The position numbers were made by a program, and so were the translations under genes. 64,000 nt of DNA from Paenibacillus radicis (ex Gao et al. 2016) (lineage in GTDB: Bacteria > Bacillota > Bacilli > Paenibacillales > Paenibacillaceae), in assembly GCF_014641555.1 (NCBI RefSeq), contig NZ_BMHY01000017.1:1-64000 (forward strand), written 5' to 3'. The notes under the pieces were generated by a model. The model did not search any database. It saw only the letters and a list, made by a program, of their open reading frames with translations, and had not been told where the DNA came from. Positions 1 through 7,916 of this stretch are shown one piece after another. Numbering within the stretch: the first letter of the stretch is position 1; each line of letters opens with the position of its first letter.

Positions 1-107
1 CTCATGAATGGCAAACCATTCATAAGGGCAGTTTTGCTCGTTGTTCAGTTTTCAAAGAACAATTTCTTTTTCGTGTCAACCGCGTTTTGCTCAGCGGCGA
101 CTTTTAT
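1..107 (-). promoter_or_regulatory. rRNA operon leader
   Basis: Read on the minus strand, this stretch carries a boxA-like GTTCTTTGAAAAC (60 down to 48) and then a perfect 8-bp hairpin (arms 4-11 and 16-23). This is the usual layout of a Bacillales 16S leader. The 16S gene itself would lie left of base 1 and is not in the window. In Bacillus subtilis bofA is likewise followed by an rRNA operon, which supports the call. Confidence 0.75.
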
Positions 108-225
108 AATATATCACAGACGCCCAGATCAATGCAAGCTTTTTTTTAAAATTCTTTTTTAAAGCTCATTTCCCTTGCTCTTTGGCGCGAGATATAATTT
201 AACATACAATCTGGGCCGCCGTCAA
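108..225 (-). promoter_or_regulatory. tandem rrn promoters P1 and P2
   Basis: Two sigma-A type promoters point leftward. P1 has -35 TTGACG (225-220), an 18-nt spacer and -10 TAAATT (201-196). P2 has -35 TTGCAT (137-132), an 18-nt spacer and -10 TATATT (113-108). A further TTGACA at 79-74 has no good -10. Tandem promoters ahead of a boxA leader are typical of Firmicute rRNA operons. Confidence 0.65.
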
Positions 226-240
226 CCCCAATCACTTATT

Positions 241-504
241 CTATACGATAAAGTACTGAACACCCGCTATCAACGCGATACCGGGAACCCCCAGAACAAC
301 GACTGTACCTATCGTCGCAGGATTTAGCGGGATATACATTTTCGGAATCAGTCCCGAATAATTCAGAACATACAATACAACCGCTGCAAGCACGAGATGG
401 ACGGCAAAGCCTTTCAGCCAGGCCATCGACAGTTTATTGCGAAGCAGTACAATCACCAATAACAGAGATGAAATAAGCAGTGTAGCCAGCCAAATGATCT
501 TCAT
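241..504 (-). CDS. bofA: BofA, inhibitor of pro-sigma-K processing
   Basis: An 87-residue integral membrane protein with about three hydrophobic segments, matching the length of Bacillus subtilis BofA. In that system BofA sits in the outer forespore membrane and holds the SpoIVFB protease inactive until the engulfment checkpoint is passed. The start chosen is the ATG at 504, behind GGAAGGGGG; an upstream in-frame start would add 12 residues of poor membrane character. The ATG overlaps the stop of yaaL as ATGA, so the two are translationally coupled. The gene lies directly upstream of the rRNA promoters, the same neighbourhood as in Bacillus. Confidence 0.88.
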   Translation of the reverse strand: MKIIWLATLLISSLLLVIVLLRNKLSMAWLKGFAVHLVLAAVVLYVLNYSGLIPKMYIPLNPATIGTVVVLGVPGIALIAGVQYFIV

Positions 505-794
505 CGCAGCGCCCCCTTCCACTCCGGCCACACCCGGCATGTCCTTTTGGCCACCCTAAGCAGCATTTCATAACGCTTCTCTGCCGTTATAATCGAATAG
601 ATCGCATAGTCGATTTGATCCTGCCCCTCCGCAACATCGAAGAAACGATTTGCATTTACCCATTCCTGGTGAGCCTCCGCAATTTCCGAGCGCAAATGCT
701 CGGTCCATTGTATCGTATCCATCTCTACCGCTGCCCGGCGCTTGGACTCGGTTCGAACTTCCTGTTCCCTCTGACGAAGCTTCAGCATACCCAT
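501..794 (-). CDS. yaaL: YaaL-family protein (DUF2508)
   Basis: A 97-residue soluble, charged, helical protein. The segment DQIDYAIYSIITAEKRYEML near residues 59-78 is the recognisable YaaL core. Its function is unknown; the family is found between recR and bofA across Bacillales, exactly the position here. It overlaps the bofA start by 4 nt. It is separated from recR by a terminator, so it and bofA probably have their own promoter between about 795 and 910. Confidence 0.8.
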   Translation of the reverse strand: MGMLKLRQREQEVRTESKRRAAVEMDTIQWTEHLRSEIAEAHQEWVNANRFFDVAEGQDQIDYAIYSIITAEKRYEMLLRVAKRTCRVWPEWKGALR

Positions 795-912
795 GCTTTA
801 ACATCCTCCTTTGCTTGTCCACTTCACCTACTGCCCCTAACTACTTCATATGTATAAGCATTAGGCTGAAAATAGAACAAGAAAACGAGGCTATTTCACT
901 TACTCCCTGCAG

Positions 913-969
913 AAAACGAAAAAGGCTGTTTTCAAAGGAGCTGCAAAAGCATCCTCTGAAAACAGCCTT
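913..969 (-). terminator. rho-independent terminator after recR
   Basis: A 13-bp perfect stem (969-957 with 934-922), extended by an AGGA/TCCT pairing, is followed on the minus strand by a T-rich tail. It ends the dnaX-ebfC-recR unit just past the recR stop. Confidence 0.85.
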
Positions 970-977
970 ATGATTCA

Positions 978-1577
978 TTAGCTTAATTCTCTACGGCCTT
1001 CCATCGCTTTAGAGAGCGTGACTTCATCCGCATACTCCAAATCGCCGCCTACCGGCAGTCCATGCGCGATCCGCGTTACGCGAATACCGAAGGGCTTCAC
1101 CAATCGCGAGATATACATCGCTGTCGCTTCGCCCTCGATGTTCGGATTCGTCGCAAGTATAAGCTCCTGTACCCGCTCATCACTCAGACGCTGAAGCAGC
1201 TCGGCAATACGAATCTGGTCCGGCCCAATTCCCTCCATAGGGGAAATTGCACCTTGCAGCACATGGTAATGGCCTTGGAACTCCTTCATCCGTTCCATCG
1301 CGACTAAATCCTTCGATTCCTGTACGACGCAAATGACGGAGTTATCGCGCGACTTGTCTTGGCAAATGCGGCATGGGTCCGTATCTGTAATATTGCAGCA
1401 GACCGAGCAATAAGTCAGGTTCCGCTTGACGCTAACCAGCGCCTTGGCGAAATCGATGACGTCATCCTCTTTCATTCGCAGCACATGAAAAGCGAGCCTT
1501 GCAGCCGTTTTGGGACCAATGCCCGGAAGCCGTGAAAAGGCATCAATCAATTTCGCTATCGGTTCGGGGTAATACAA
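978..1577 (-). CDS. recR: Recombination mediator RecR
   Basis: 199 residues, the usual RecR length. RecR works with RecO and RecF to load RecA on gapped DNA. Visible in order are an N-terminal helix-hairpin-helix (LPGIGPKTAARLAF, residues about 17-30), a four-cysteine zinc finger (CSVCCN...PCRICQ, about 57-72), and a TOPRIM domain starting at ICVVQESKDL, then a C-terminal Walker-B-like region ending in GDLEYADEVTLS. It follows ebfC with a 52-nt gap and is the last gene of the dnaX operon before a strong terminator. Confidence 0.97.
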   Translation of the reverse strand: MYYPEPIAKLIDAFSRLPGIGPKTAARLAFHVLRMKEDDVIDFAKALVSVKRNLTYCSVCCNITDTDPCRICQDKSRDNSVICVVQESKDLVAMERMKEFQGHYHVLQGAISPMEGIGPDQIRIAELLQRLSDERVQELILATNPNIEGEATAMYISRLVKPFGIRVTRIAHGLPVGGDLEYADEVTLSKAMEGRRELS

Positions 1578-1629
1578 GAAGTGCAGCTCCTTTCACGCAG
1601 CCAACAAGCAAACAGAGGTCGTTCAATAA

Positions 1630-1941
1630 TTAGAACAGACCAGGGATTTTCATACCGCCTGTAAATTTGCTCATATCCTGGTTCGCCATATCATCCACTT
1701 TAGTAAGGGCATCGTTTACCGCTGTCAGTACAAGATCCTGCAGCATTTCTACGTCGTCCGGATCAACAGCTTCCGGTTTGATAGCAATGCTGATGATTTT
1801 TTTGTGGCCGTTAGCCGTAACGGTAACAACGCCGCCGCCTGCTGTACCTTCAGCCGTCTTGTTCACAAGCTCCTCTTGCGCTTTCATCATTTGATCCTGC
1901 ATTTTCTTCACTTGCTTCATCATTTGGTTCATATTGTTCAT
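1630..1941 (-). CDS. ebfC: Nucleoid-associated protein EbfC/YaaK
   Basis: 103 residues. The family forms a homodimeric DNA-binding protein associated with the nucleoid. The N-terminus is a methionine-rich amphipathic helix (MNNMNQMMKQVKKMQDQMMK), followed by a compact alpha/beta core with EGTAGGGVVTVTANG and a PEAVDPDDVEMLQDL helix. The ATG at 1941 is chosen because GAGGTGA lies 5 nt upstream; a start further upstream would add 15 residues without homology. It sits between dnaX and recR as in nearly all Bacillales. Confidence 0.95.
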   Translation of the reverse strand: MNNMNQMMKQVKKMQDQMMKAQEELVNKTAEGTAGGGVVTVTANGHKKIISIAIKPEAVDPDDVEMLQDLVLTAVNDALTKVDDMANQDMSKFTGGMKIPGLF

Positions 1942-2004
1942 TCTAATCACCTCATAAATGTAGTAGATTTCATTTTCATTAATCATTCAACATCAAGCTT
2001 GAAG

Positions 2005-3813
2005 CTAATCTTCCTTAACGACGACCAAATCCTCGCCGAACAGCTTCACCGCTTCCTCCACCCACTTCGGTTGAGGCGCCGCCTCTCCCGTATCGATGGC
2101 ATCAGCAGTCAGTTCAAGCGGATCTTCAGCGCCACCGCCGCCGCCAGAGCGGTCAACTGCAGCTTGCCAGTCCTTGAGCATGACGGTAGCGAGACGAAGC
2201 GGTGTGCCAATCACATCTTGCAGTACACGCTCGATAATTTCCCGGTGCGCCGGTTTCTCAGTTGTCTCCCGGTGCATCGTGTTCTTGAATGCCACGAGCA
2301 CCGAATCATCCGTAACCGAGACCGGTTCCCCGTCTACTAACCAAGCGTGAACGGTGATTCTTGCTTCCTTCACCCGTTGAAGCACCTCGCTCCACTTCAT
2401 CCGGACCTGACCGCTTGCCGGACTTCCGGCAACGCCAAGGTATGGATCAAGCTTCACTGCAGCGAGTCTTACTCCGCCAGCACCGCCGGTGCCGCCAAAG
2501 CTGCCCCGGCCGCCGGCACCTGGCTGGCGGTTGCCCGCTGCGCGGGATTGCGCCCCATCGCCGGCTTGACCGCCGCCAGCGGCAGCGCCTCCGTTCTGCA
2601 GCAGCTGCTCCAGCTTGCGCTCCAGCACTTCGACCTGCTGACGCAGCCGCTGCATTTCTCCAGTTGCCGGCGCAGCTCCCGCGGATGGCGCTTCACCAGC
2701 GGAAGCAGAAGAACTGCTTGCCGCCGAATGCGCATCACCCGTGCAGAGCTTCATCAATGCAACCTCGAACAACGTTTGCGGCTGAGAAGCATGCTTCATA
2801 TCGGATTGATAGCGATTAAGCGTATCGATCATCTTGAACAGCCTCTCCGGAGTGAAGGCTTCCGCCATCGACCGGAATCGCTCGGCGTCAACGACGCGTT
2901 CCGTCGCCGCGCCTTGCGGAGCCAGCTTCAATACCAAGAGATCTCTGAAATAATAAATTAGATTTTCCATACATTTGTCCGCGCTCTTGCCCGCCTGCGT
3001 CAAACTTTCGACCAGCGGCAGCACGGCCGCAACGTTGCGGTCCCGTACCGCTTCCGCCAATTCATAGAATTGCTCCGCTGCCATGCCTCCCGTTACATCG
3101 ACTGCAGCTTCCAGCGTAATTCTGGAATTGCCGAATGCCGATACCTGCTCCAGCAGACTAATCGCGTCACGCATACCGCCTTCCGATAGACGAGCGATAT
3201 AAGAAATCGCGTCTTCATCGGCATCAATGCCTTCTTCGCGGCAGATTTGGATAAGCCGCTCCGACTGCTCCGCCAACGATACCTGGCGGAAATCGAAACG
3301 CTGACAGCGCGAGATAATGGTGGCCGGCAGCTTATGCGGCTCCGTCGTCGCCAGTATGAATATCACATGGCCCGGCGGTTCCTCCAGCGTCTTGAGCAAA
3401 GCATTGAAAGCTTCGGCCGTAAGCATATGGACTTCATCAATTATATATACTTTGTAACGTACTTCCGATGGGGCATAGCGAACTTTATCGCGAATGTCCC
3501 GAATTTCATCGATGCCTCGATTGGAAGCGGCGTCGATCTCCACAACATCCATAATATGACCTGCTGTAATCCCCCGGCAAGCATCGCATTCATTGCATGG
3601 CTCCGTTGCGGGTCCCCGCTCGCAGTTAACCGCTTTTGCCAATACTTTGGCAGCAGTAGTTTTTCCAGTACCTCGTGGACCGTTAAACAAATAAGCATGC
3701 GAAACCCGATTCTCGCGAATGGCATTTTGCAAAGTCTGAATAATATGCTGTTGCCCGACCATATCCTGAAACGTCTGCGGACGCCAGGCACGATATAATG
3801 CAATATGTGTCAC
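2005..3813 (-). CDS. dnaX: DNA polymerase III gamma/tau subunit
   Basis: 602 residues; the clamp-loader ATPase. The AAA+ domain shows a Walker A (GPRGTGKTT, about 45-53), a four-cysteine zinc module (CERGP...CNECDAC), DEVHML in Walker B and a sensor-1 SRC motif (ISRCQRFDFR). Residues about 360-460 are a low-complexity Ala/Gly/Gln-rich linker containing a predicted coiled coil, followed by a C-terminal domain that in the family contacts PolC. Start is GTG at 3813, with GGAGG about 10 nt upstream. First gene of the dnaX-ebfC-recR operon, downstream of the SRP RNA terminator. Confidence 0.97.
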   Translation of the reverse strand: MTHIALYRAWRPQTFQDMVGQQHIIQTLQNAIRENRVSHAYLFNGPRGTGKTTAAKVLAKAVNCERGPATEPCNECDACRGITAGHIMDVVEIDAASNRGIDEIRDIRDKVRYAPSEVRYKVYIIDEVHMLTAEAFNALLKTLEEPPGHVIFILATTEPHKLPATIISRCQRFDFRQVSLAEQSERLIQICREEGIDADEDAISYIARLSEGGMRDAISLLEQVSAFGNSRITLEAAVDVTGGMAAEQFYELAEAVRDRNVAAVLPLVESLTQAGKSADKCMENLIYYFRDLLVLKLAPQGAATERVVDAERFRSMAEAFTPERLFKMIDTLNRYQSDMKHASQPQTLFEVALMKLCTGDAHSAASSSSASAGEAPSAGAAPATGEMQRLRQQVEVLERKLEQLLQNGGAAAGGGQAGDGAQSRAAGNRQPGAGGRGSFGGTGGAGGVRLAAVKLDPYLGVAGSPASGQVRMKWSEVLQRVKEARITVHAWLVDGEPVSVTDDSVLVAFKNTMHRETTEKPAHREIIERVLQDVIGTPLRLATVMLKDWQAAVDRSGGGGGAEDPLELTADAIDTGEAAPQPKWVEEAVKLFGEDLVVVKED

Positions 3814-3916
3814 GCGGACCGTTCCCTCCAGCTTCCCGTTCGAATTCCCCTCTATTATACAACAACGACTCTCTGATAAAAACTACTGAACCGTTAGAAT
3901 ACCTAAATATAAAAAC

Positions 3917-3968
3917 AAAAACACCCGCTTAAGCGATTTCGACCTCGTCGAAAAGCTCCACTGGTGTT
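3917..3968 (-). terminator. terminator of the SRP RNA gene
   Basis: On the minus strand an outer AACACC/GGTGTT stem encloses a perfect 7-bp hairpin (TTTCGAC, GAG loop, GTCGAAA) and is followed by TTTTTGTTTTT. It lies about 25 nt beyond the SRP RNA 3' end and separates that gene from dnaX. Confidence 0.7.
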
Positions 3969-3995
3969 GTCCATTTGCTACTATTTAGTAAAAAT

Positions 3996-4270
3996 ATAAA
4001 CCGTGCACCTATCCCCGATACATGCGAACCAGGCGGCATTCTTGCTTCCCAGCTCGAGCCAGGCACTCCCTCGGCACATGAACTAACCTGCTTACGGCTG
4101 CTTCCTTCCGGACCTGACCGGGTTCACAAGCGCTCATTGCGAAGGACCCAACTGTCAACACTGATCTTCAAGTGCCAAACCCTGCATCGACATAACCTCA
4201 GACAGGAATTCAACCTCGCTAAAGCGGATTGCGAGTTACAGGGCACCGCTAACTCCCCATCTAGCACGGC
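3996..4270 (-). ncRNA. scr: Signal recognition particle RNA (long Bacillales type)
   Basis: About 275 nt. It contains the universally conserved helix-8 tetraloop region, GGTCAGGTCCGGAAGGAAGC and the following GCAGCC (about 4124-4092), plus an Alu-domain-like 5' part with GGTGCCCTGTAAC. The length and 3' end GGTGCACGG match the 271-nt scRNA of Bacillus subtilis, which has an Alu domain that enteric 4.5S RNA lacks. The 5' end is set from the -10 box at 4283-4278. The RNA pairs with Ffh to target nascent membrane and secreted proteins. It lies upstream of dnaX as usual, but tadA, its normal upstream neighbour, is about 46 kb away. Confidence 0.93.
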
Positions 4271-4277
4271 AAAAATA

Positions 4278-4306
4278 AGTATAGCCCATTCGACAACAAA
4301 GCGCAA
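4278..4306 (-). promoter_or_regulatory. SRP RNA promoter
   Basis: -35 TTGCGC (4306-4301), 17-nt spacer, -10 TATACT (4283-4278). The spacing predicts a start at about 4270, the first base of the conserved SRP RNA 5' region. Confidence 0.7.
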
Positions 4307-4367
4307 CTCATGGATCGGATTTCCATTTTTTAAGCCGCGCAACTTGTACCAAACCTTGCTTTATTTG

Positions 4368-4787
4368 TTAATGTGCGATTTCTGTCGTCACCTTATAACG
4401 CGGCATATTGTATTGCACCAAGTTTTGCGCTTTTTGGCGAAGCCGATCGACTTCGGCATCCGACAAACGGCTATCTACATGCAATAAGACACGAAGATAC
4501 TCGCCGTTAAAATAAAGCTGATTGCTCTTTACGCCGTCGTCCTTCAGCTGCTTCAGCACATCGCCGGCGAATTTGCCGTCGGATTTATAATTCAAATAGG
4601 AGAAATTGTTGGGGATGTTCGGATTGCTGTTGGAATAGCCCATATAGCCGTCGTGGCCATAAGTTTTGGCTTGTCTGGTGCTGGGATTGCTCGCACACCC
4701 GCTCAAACATAAGGCTAGAACCGCAAATGCCGCTGCCCCAATCATCGTACGCTTGATGTTGTTACTTGCGTAACCTTTATGCGCCAA
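4368..4787 (-). CDS. YhcN/YlaJ-like small lipoprotein
   Basis: 139 residues. A signal peptide with lipobox LSGC near residues 28-31 predicts a lipoprotein; the mature part has a Gly/Asn/Tyr-rich linker and a C-terminal alpha/beta domain (DVKSNQ-like start, VLLHVDSRLSDAEVDRLRQK). This resembles YhcN/YlaJ lipoproteins, several of which are found on spores; the assignment is by general pattern and is tentative. The start is TTG at 4787, because its only plausible ribosome site, GGGAGG, lies 9 nt upstream. That site is also the 3' arm of the rpmE terminator, so expression may depend on how that hairpin folds. Confidence 0.7.
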   Translation of the reverse strand: MAHKGYASNNIKRTMIGAAAFAVLALCLSGCASNPSTRQAKTYGHDGYMGYSNSNPNIPNNFSYLNYKSDGKFAGDVLKQLKDDGVKSNQLYFNGEYLRVLLHVDSRLSDAEVDRLRQKAQNLVQYNMPRYKVTTEIAH

Positions 4788-4793
4788 TTAAAA

Positions 4794-4829
4794 AACCTCC
4801 CTTCAACCATAGGATGGCTGTGGGAGGTT
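4794..4829 (-). terminator. rpmE terminator overlapping the next gene's ribosome site
   Basis: An 8-bp perfect stem (AACCTCCC 4829-4822 with GGGAGGTT 4801-4794) runs into TTTTTT. The GGGAGG of the 3' arm is placed correctly to serve as Shine-Dalgarno of the TTG-started lipoprotein gene at 4787. Confidence 0.8.
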
Positions 4830-4856
4830 CTTGTATTCTGCCAATTAGCGGAATAA

Positions 4857-5054
4857 TTAAATACCGTATTTCTTTTTGAAACGATCGACGCGGCCGCCCG
4901 CATCCAAAAACTTTTGCTTACCCGTGAAGAATGGGTGACACACGGAGCAAACCTCAACGCGCAGGTTTTGTTTAATCGAACCTACTTCGAAGCTGTTACC
5001 GCAAGCGCAAGTAATATTGGAGACGTGGTATGTCGGATGAATACCTTGTTTCAT
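4857..5054 (-). CDS. rpmE: 50S ribosomal protein L31, zinc-binding form
   Basis: 65 residues, the standard RpmE length. Begins MKQGIHPTYH and carries the CAC...CSVCHP cysteines that mark the zinc-binding (C+) paralogue, as opposed to the zinc-independent form used under zinc limitation. The ATG at 5054 is preceded by AGAGGTGA; the longer reading frame upstream has no L31 similarity. It lies between the radical SAM gene and the lipoprotein gene, in the rho-rpmE neighbourhood found in many Firmicutes, and is followed by its own terminator. Confidence 0.96.
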   Translation of the reverse strand: MKQGIHPTYHVSNITCACGNSFEVGSIKQNLRVEVCSVCHPFFTGKQKFLDAGGRVDRFKKKYGI

Positions 5055-5172
5055 CTCGTTCACCTCTTTCTGCCCTGAGCCACATGCGGACCCAGAGTTA
5101 AAATAACACATACGGATTATAGCATGACACTAACCGCCTTGCAATGCCATTGTCATTTCCAGTTCCGCCAAA

Positions 5173-6426
5173 CTATCTGCGCAGAGCGGCAGGCGGAAGA
5201 TGCGTATAGGAGCCGATCACGACATCAGGAAGCTCTTCACGGAAAATCTCCAGCATTTGCTTCATGCCGTAAATTTCGCCTTGCGCCGGAGGTATAAGCT
5301 CCAGATAGCTTTCCGGATCAATATTCAGGTTGCGCATTTGGATGAGCTTTAATCCCGTACGCTTAGCAAAACCGATCATAGCCTCGATCTCTTCCTCGCG
5401 GTCCGTGACACCAGGGAAAATCAAATAGTTGATCGACGTGTACACGCCTTTGTCGGTCGCATATTTCAGCGACTTCTCTACATTGGCAAGATTGTAAGCA
5501 CGCGGCTTGTAGTACGCATTATAATGATCGTCCAATGCACTAATCGTGCTGACGCGCATCAGGTCAAGACCCGCATCGACGATTGCCCGAATATGATCGG
5601 TGAGACCGGCATTTGTATTGATATTAATGTAGCCCTGCGAAGTTTGACTGCGCACTTGGCGCATCGCTTCTACAATAATCTTCGCTTGTGTAGAAGGTTC
5701 GCCCTCGCAGCCTTGTCCGAAGCTAATAATGGATTCCGGCGTGCGGAGATGCTCCAGCATAATTTCCGTAATCTCATCCACTCTTGGCTTGAAGTTCATC
5801 CGGGTTTGCGGAGCGACAAAGCCGCTGTCATCCGGCTGCTCGGAGATACATCCGAAGCATCCTGCATTGCAGGAATAAGAAACGGGTACGCCGCCTTCCC
5901 ATCGTTGCAGGAATGTATTGGATGAAGTCAAGCACTCATAGCCGAGCGCACAGTTGGAAAGATGCTTGTACAGCCGGTTTTCCGGATATTTGTTCAGCAG
6001 CAGATCGACCTGGCTTTTTACTTCCCGGCGATCGCAATTGAGCGGATCCCATTTGTAAGGATCATCGCTTTGCTCAGCGGCCACGTAGAACCCGCCGTTT
6101 TTCCAGACCACTGCCGTATAACCGAACAACGGAAACTTCTCGCTCTTATCGGTTTTGACATAGCCCGGAAGCGCAAGGCGAGTAAAGCCCTGCGGCAGCA
6201 AAGCGCCAACCGCTTGAACGCTTCCGTCCAGCAGCTTCATCTCACCCGTATCGGGATCCATGCATGCCGGGCGGGTATGCGGCAAACCGACGAGTGTTGC
6301 GCCGCTTGGCAAAGGAATGAGCTCCTCTTCCATCAGTTCAACGATCATGTCGCCGCTGCGGGCAAGCGCTATATATTCAGGATGATCGAATACATTCCCT
6401 TTCTCATCCGCATAAACCAAATTCAT
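5173..6426 (-). CDS. Radical SAM protein of unknown substrate
   Basis: 417 residues. The CNAGCFGC motif (near residue 185) is a CxxxCxxC iron-sulfur site that splits S-adenosylmethionine. Downstream are GQGCEGEP and NINTNAG strands of the radical SAM barrel. The N-terminal ~170 residues are a separate domain with extra cysteines (C131, CALGYEC). The product is not identifiable from sequence alone. It is co-directional with rho (23-nt gap), starts at ATG behind GGAGGACATCAAG, and probably shares the rho transcript. Conservation between rho and rpmE suggests a housekeeping role, which is inference. Confidence 0.85.
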   Translation of the reverse strand: MNLVYADEKGNVFDHPEYIALARSGDMIVELMEEELIPLPSGATLVGLPHTRPACMDPDTGEMKLLDGSVQAVGALLPQGFTRLALPGYVKTDKSEKFPLFGYTAVVWKNGGFYVAAEQSDDPYKWDPLNCDRREVKSQVDLLLNKYPENRLYKHLSNCALGYECLTSSNTFLQRWEGGVPVSYSCNAGCFGCISEQPDDSGFVAPQTRMNFKPRVDEITEIMLEHLRTPESIISFGQGCEGEPSTQAKIIVEAMRQVRSQTSQGYININTNAGLTDHIRAIVDAGLDLMRVSTISALDDHYNAYYKPRAYNLANVEKSLKYATDKGVYTSINYLIFPGVTDREEEIEAMIGFAKRTGLKLIQMRNLNIDPESYLELIPPAQGEIYGMKQMLEIFREELPDVVIGSYTHLPPAALRR

Positions 6427-6449
6427 CTTGATGTCCTCCTTCGAACCGC

Positions 6450-7814
6450 TTACGAGCCCTGTGTCGAGTGTGTCGAGCTAGGGCGCGGAGCAGGCCGTCT
6501 TCCCGATGTCGACGATGTCGACACGGAGCCGCTTTTAATACTGGATCGCGGCTGTTGTGGTTTCTCCTCGGACGTATCGAGCGACAACAGAAACTCGCTG
6601 TTAGACTTGCTGTCCGCCAGCTTCTTCAAGAAGCCGTCAACAAAGTCGGGCGTATCGGTCATATTGCGGCGCACAACCCATACTTTCTCCAGTTCTTCCT
6701 TCGAGAGCAGCAATTCTTCTCTGCGCGTGCCTGAACGGCGAATGTCGAGCGCAGGGAAAATCCGGCGTTCTGCCAGCTTCCGGTCGAGATGAAGCTCCAT
6801 ATTGCCCGTGCCTTTAAACTCTTCATAAATGATATCATCCATACGCGAGCCTGTTTCGATCAGCGCCGTAGCCAGGATCGTCAAGCTTCCGCCTTCCTCC
6901 ACGTTGCGCGCCGCTCCGAAAAACCGCTTCGGACGGTGGAATGCCGCAGGGTCGATACCGCCGCTCAATGTTCTGCCTGATGGAGGCACAACAACGTTAT
7001 AGGCGCGCGCAAGGCGGGTAATGCTATCCATCAGAATGACAACGTCCTTCTTATGCTCAACTAGCCGAAGCGCCCGCTCCAACACAAGCTCCGCCACTTT
7101 GATATGATTTTCCGGCAATTCGTCGAATGTCGACGCGACAACCTCGCCCTTTACGGAGCGCTGCATATCGGTCACTTCCTCCGGCCGCTCGTCGATGAGC
7201 AGCACAAAAAGCTCGATATCCGGATGATTCGTCGATATGCTATTGGCAATTTCCTTCAGCAGCAGCGTTTTACCCGCTTTAGGCGGTGCAACGATAAGTC
7301 CGCGTTGGCCAAGGCCGACAGGTGCAAGCAAATCCATAATTCGCGTCGAAATTTTGTTGGGAGCCGTCTCCATAACGATTTTTTTCTGTGGATAGAGAGG
7401 AGTGAGTGCGGGAAAATGCAATCGTTCAGCAGCTGAGGCGGGGTCCGTTCCGTTCACGGCATTTACCTGCAGCAATCCAAAATACTTTTCCTTTTCTTTA
7501 GGCAGTCGGCATTTGCCTGATACGAGGTCGCCATTGCGCAAATCGAATTTGCGAATCTGCGAGGCGGAGATATAAATATCCTCTTTGCTTGGCAAATAGT
7601 TTATCGGTCGCAGAAAGCCATAGCCTTCCGGCAAAACGTCGAGTATGCCTTCCATAAACATAAATCCGCTTGTTTCCGCTTGTGCTCTAAGAATAGCAAA
7701 GATCAATTCTTTCTTTTTCAATTGCCCGTAATAAGGGATTTGATACTGCTTAGCAAGCTTGTACAAATCGGTCAGCTTCTTCTCTTCCAGATCGGCGATC
7801 TGAAGATCCGTCAT
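6450..7814 (-). CDS. rho: Transcription termination factor Rho
   Basis: 454 residues. Order: N-terminal Rho-N helix domain, an OB-fold RNA-binding domain (FMFMEGILDVLPEGYGFLR, about 50-68), then a RecA-type ATPase with Walker A PPKAGKTLLL (about 176-185) and the Q/R-loop region SGGIDPAAFHRPKRFFGAAR. The final ~45 residues (SSIKSGSVSTSSTSGRRPAP onward) are a Ser/Thr/Pro-rich tail longer than in Bacillus subtilis Rho. A hexameric helicase that ends transcripts in a RNA-loading dependent way. Preceded by a 15-bp hairpin with no T-run (7874-7912), which could be an autoregulatory leader element. Confidence 0.97.
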   Translation of the reverse strand: MTDLQIADLEEKKLTDLYKLAKQYQIPYYGQLKKKELIFAILRAQAETSGFMFMEGILDVLPEGYGFLRPINYLPSKEDIYISASQIRKFDLRNGDLVSGKCRLPKEKEKYFGLLQVNAVNGTDPASAAERLHFPALTPLYPQKKIVMETAPNKISTRIMDLLAPVGLGQRGLIVAPPKAGKTLLLKEIANSISTNHPDIELFVLLIDERPEEVTDMQRSVKGEVVASTFDELPENHIKVAELVLERALRLVEHKKDVVILMDSITRLARAYNVVVPPSGRTLSGGIDPAAFHRPKRFFGAARNVEEGGSLTILATALIETGSRMDDIIYEEFKGTGNMELHLDRKLAERRIFPALDIRRSGTRREELLLSKEELEKVWVVRRNMTDTPDFVDGFLKKLADSKSNSEFLLSLDTSEEKPQQPRSSIKSGSVSTSSTSGRRPAPRPSSTHSTQGS

Positions 7815-7870
7815 ATTCTCACCACTTTGTTATATTTATTTCACTATCGAATGCTGATCTATCATTATAT

Positions 7871-7915
7871 ACCGAATTCGGTGCCTTCTATTCGCAAGGA
7901 GGCACCGAATTCAAG
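7871..7915 (-). other. Perfect hairpin in the murA-rho spacer
   Basis: Arms at 7874-7885 and 7901-7912 (GAATTCGGTGCC and its complement) pair perfectly, with three further inner pairs. No T-run follows on either strand, so it is not a standard intrinsic terminator. It lies just past the murA stop; a TATAAT occurs a few bases downstream on the minus strand. Confidence 0.6.
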
Positions 7916-7916
7916 A

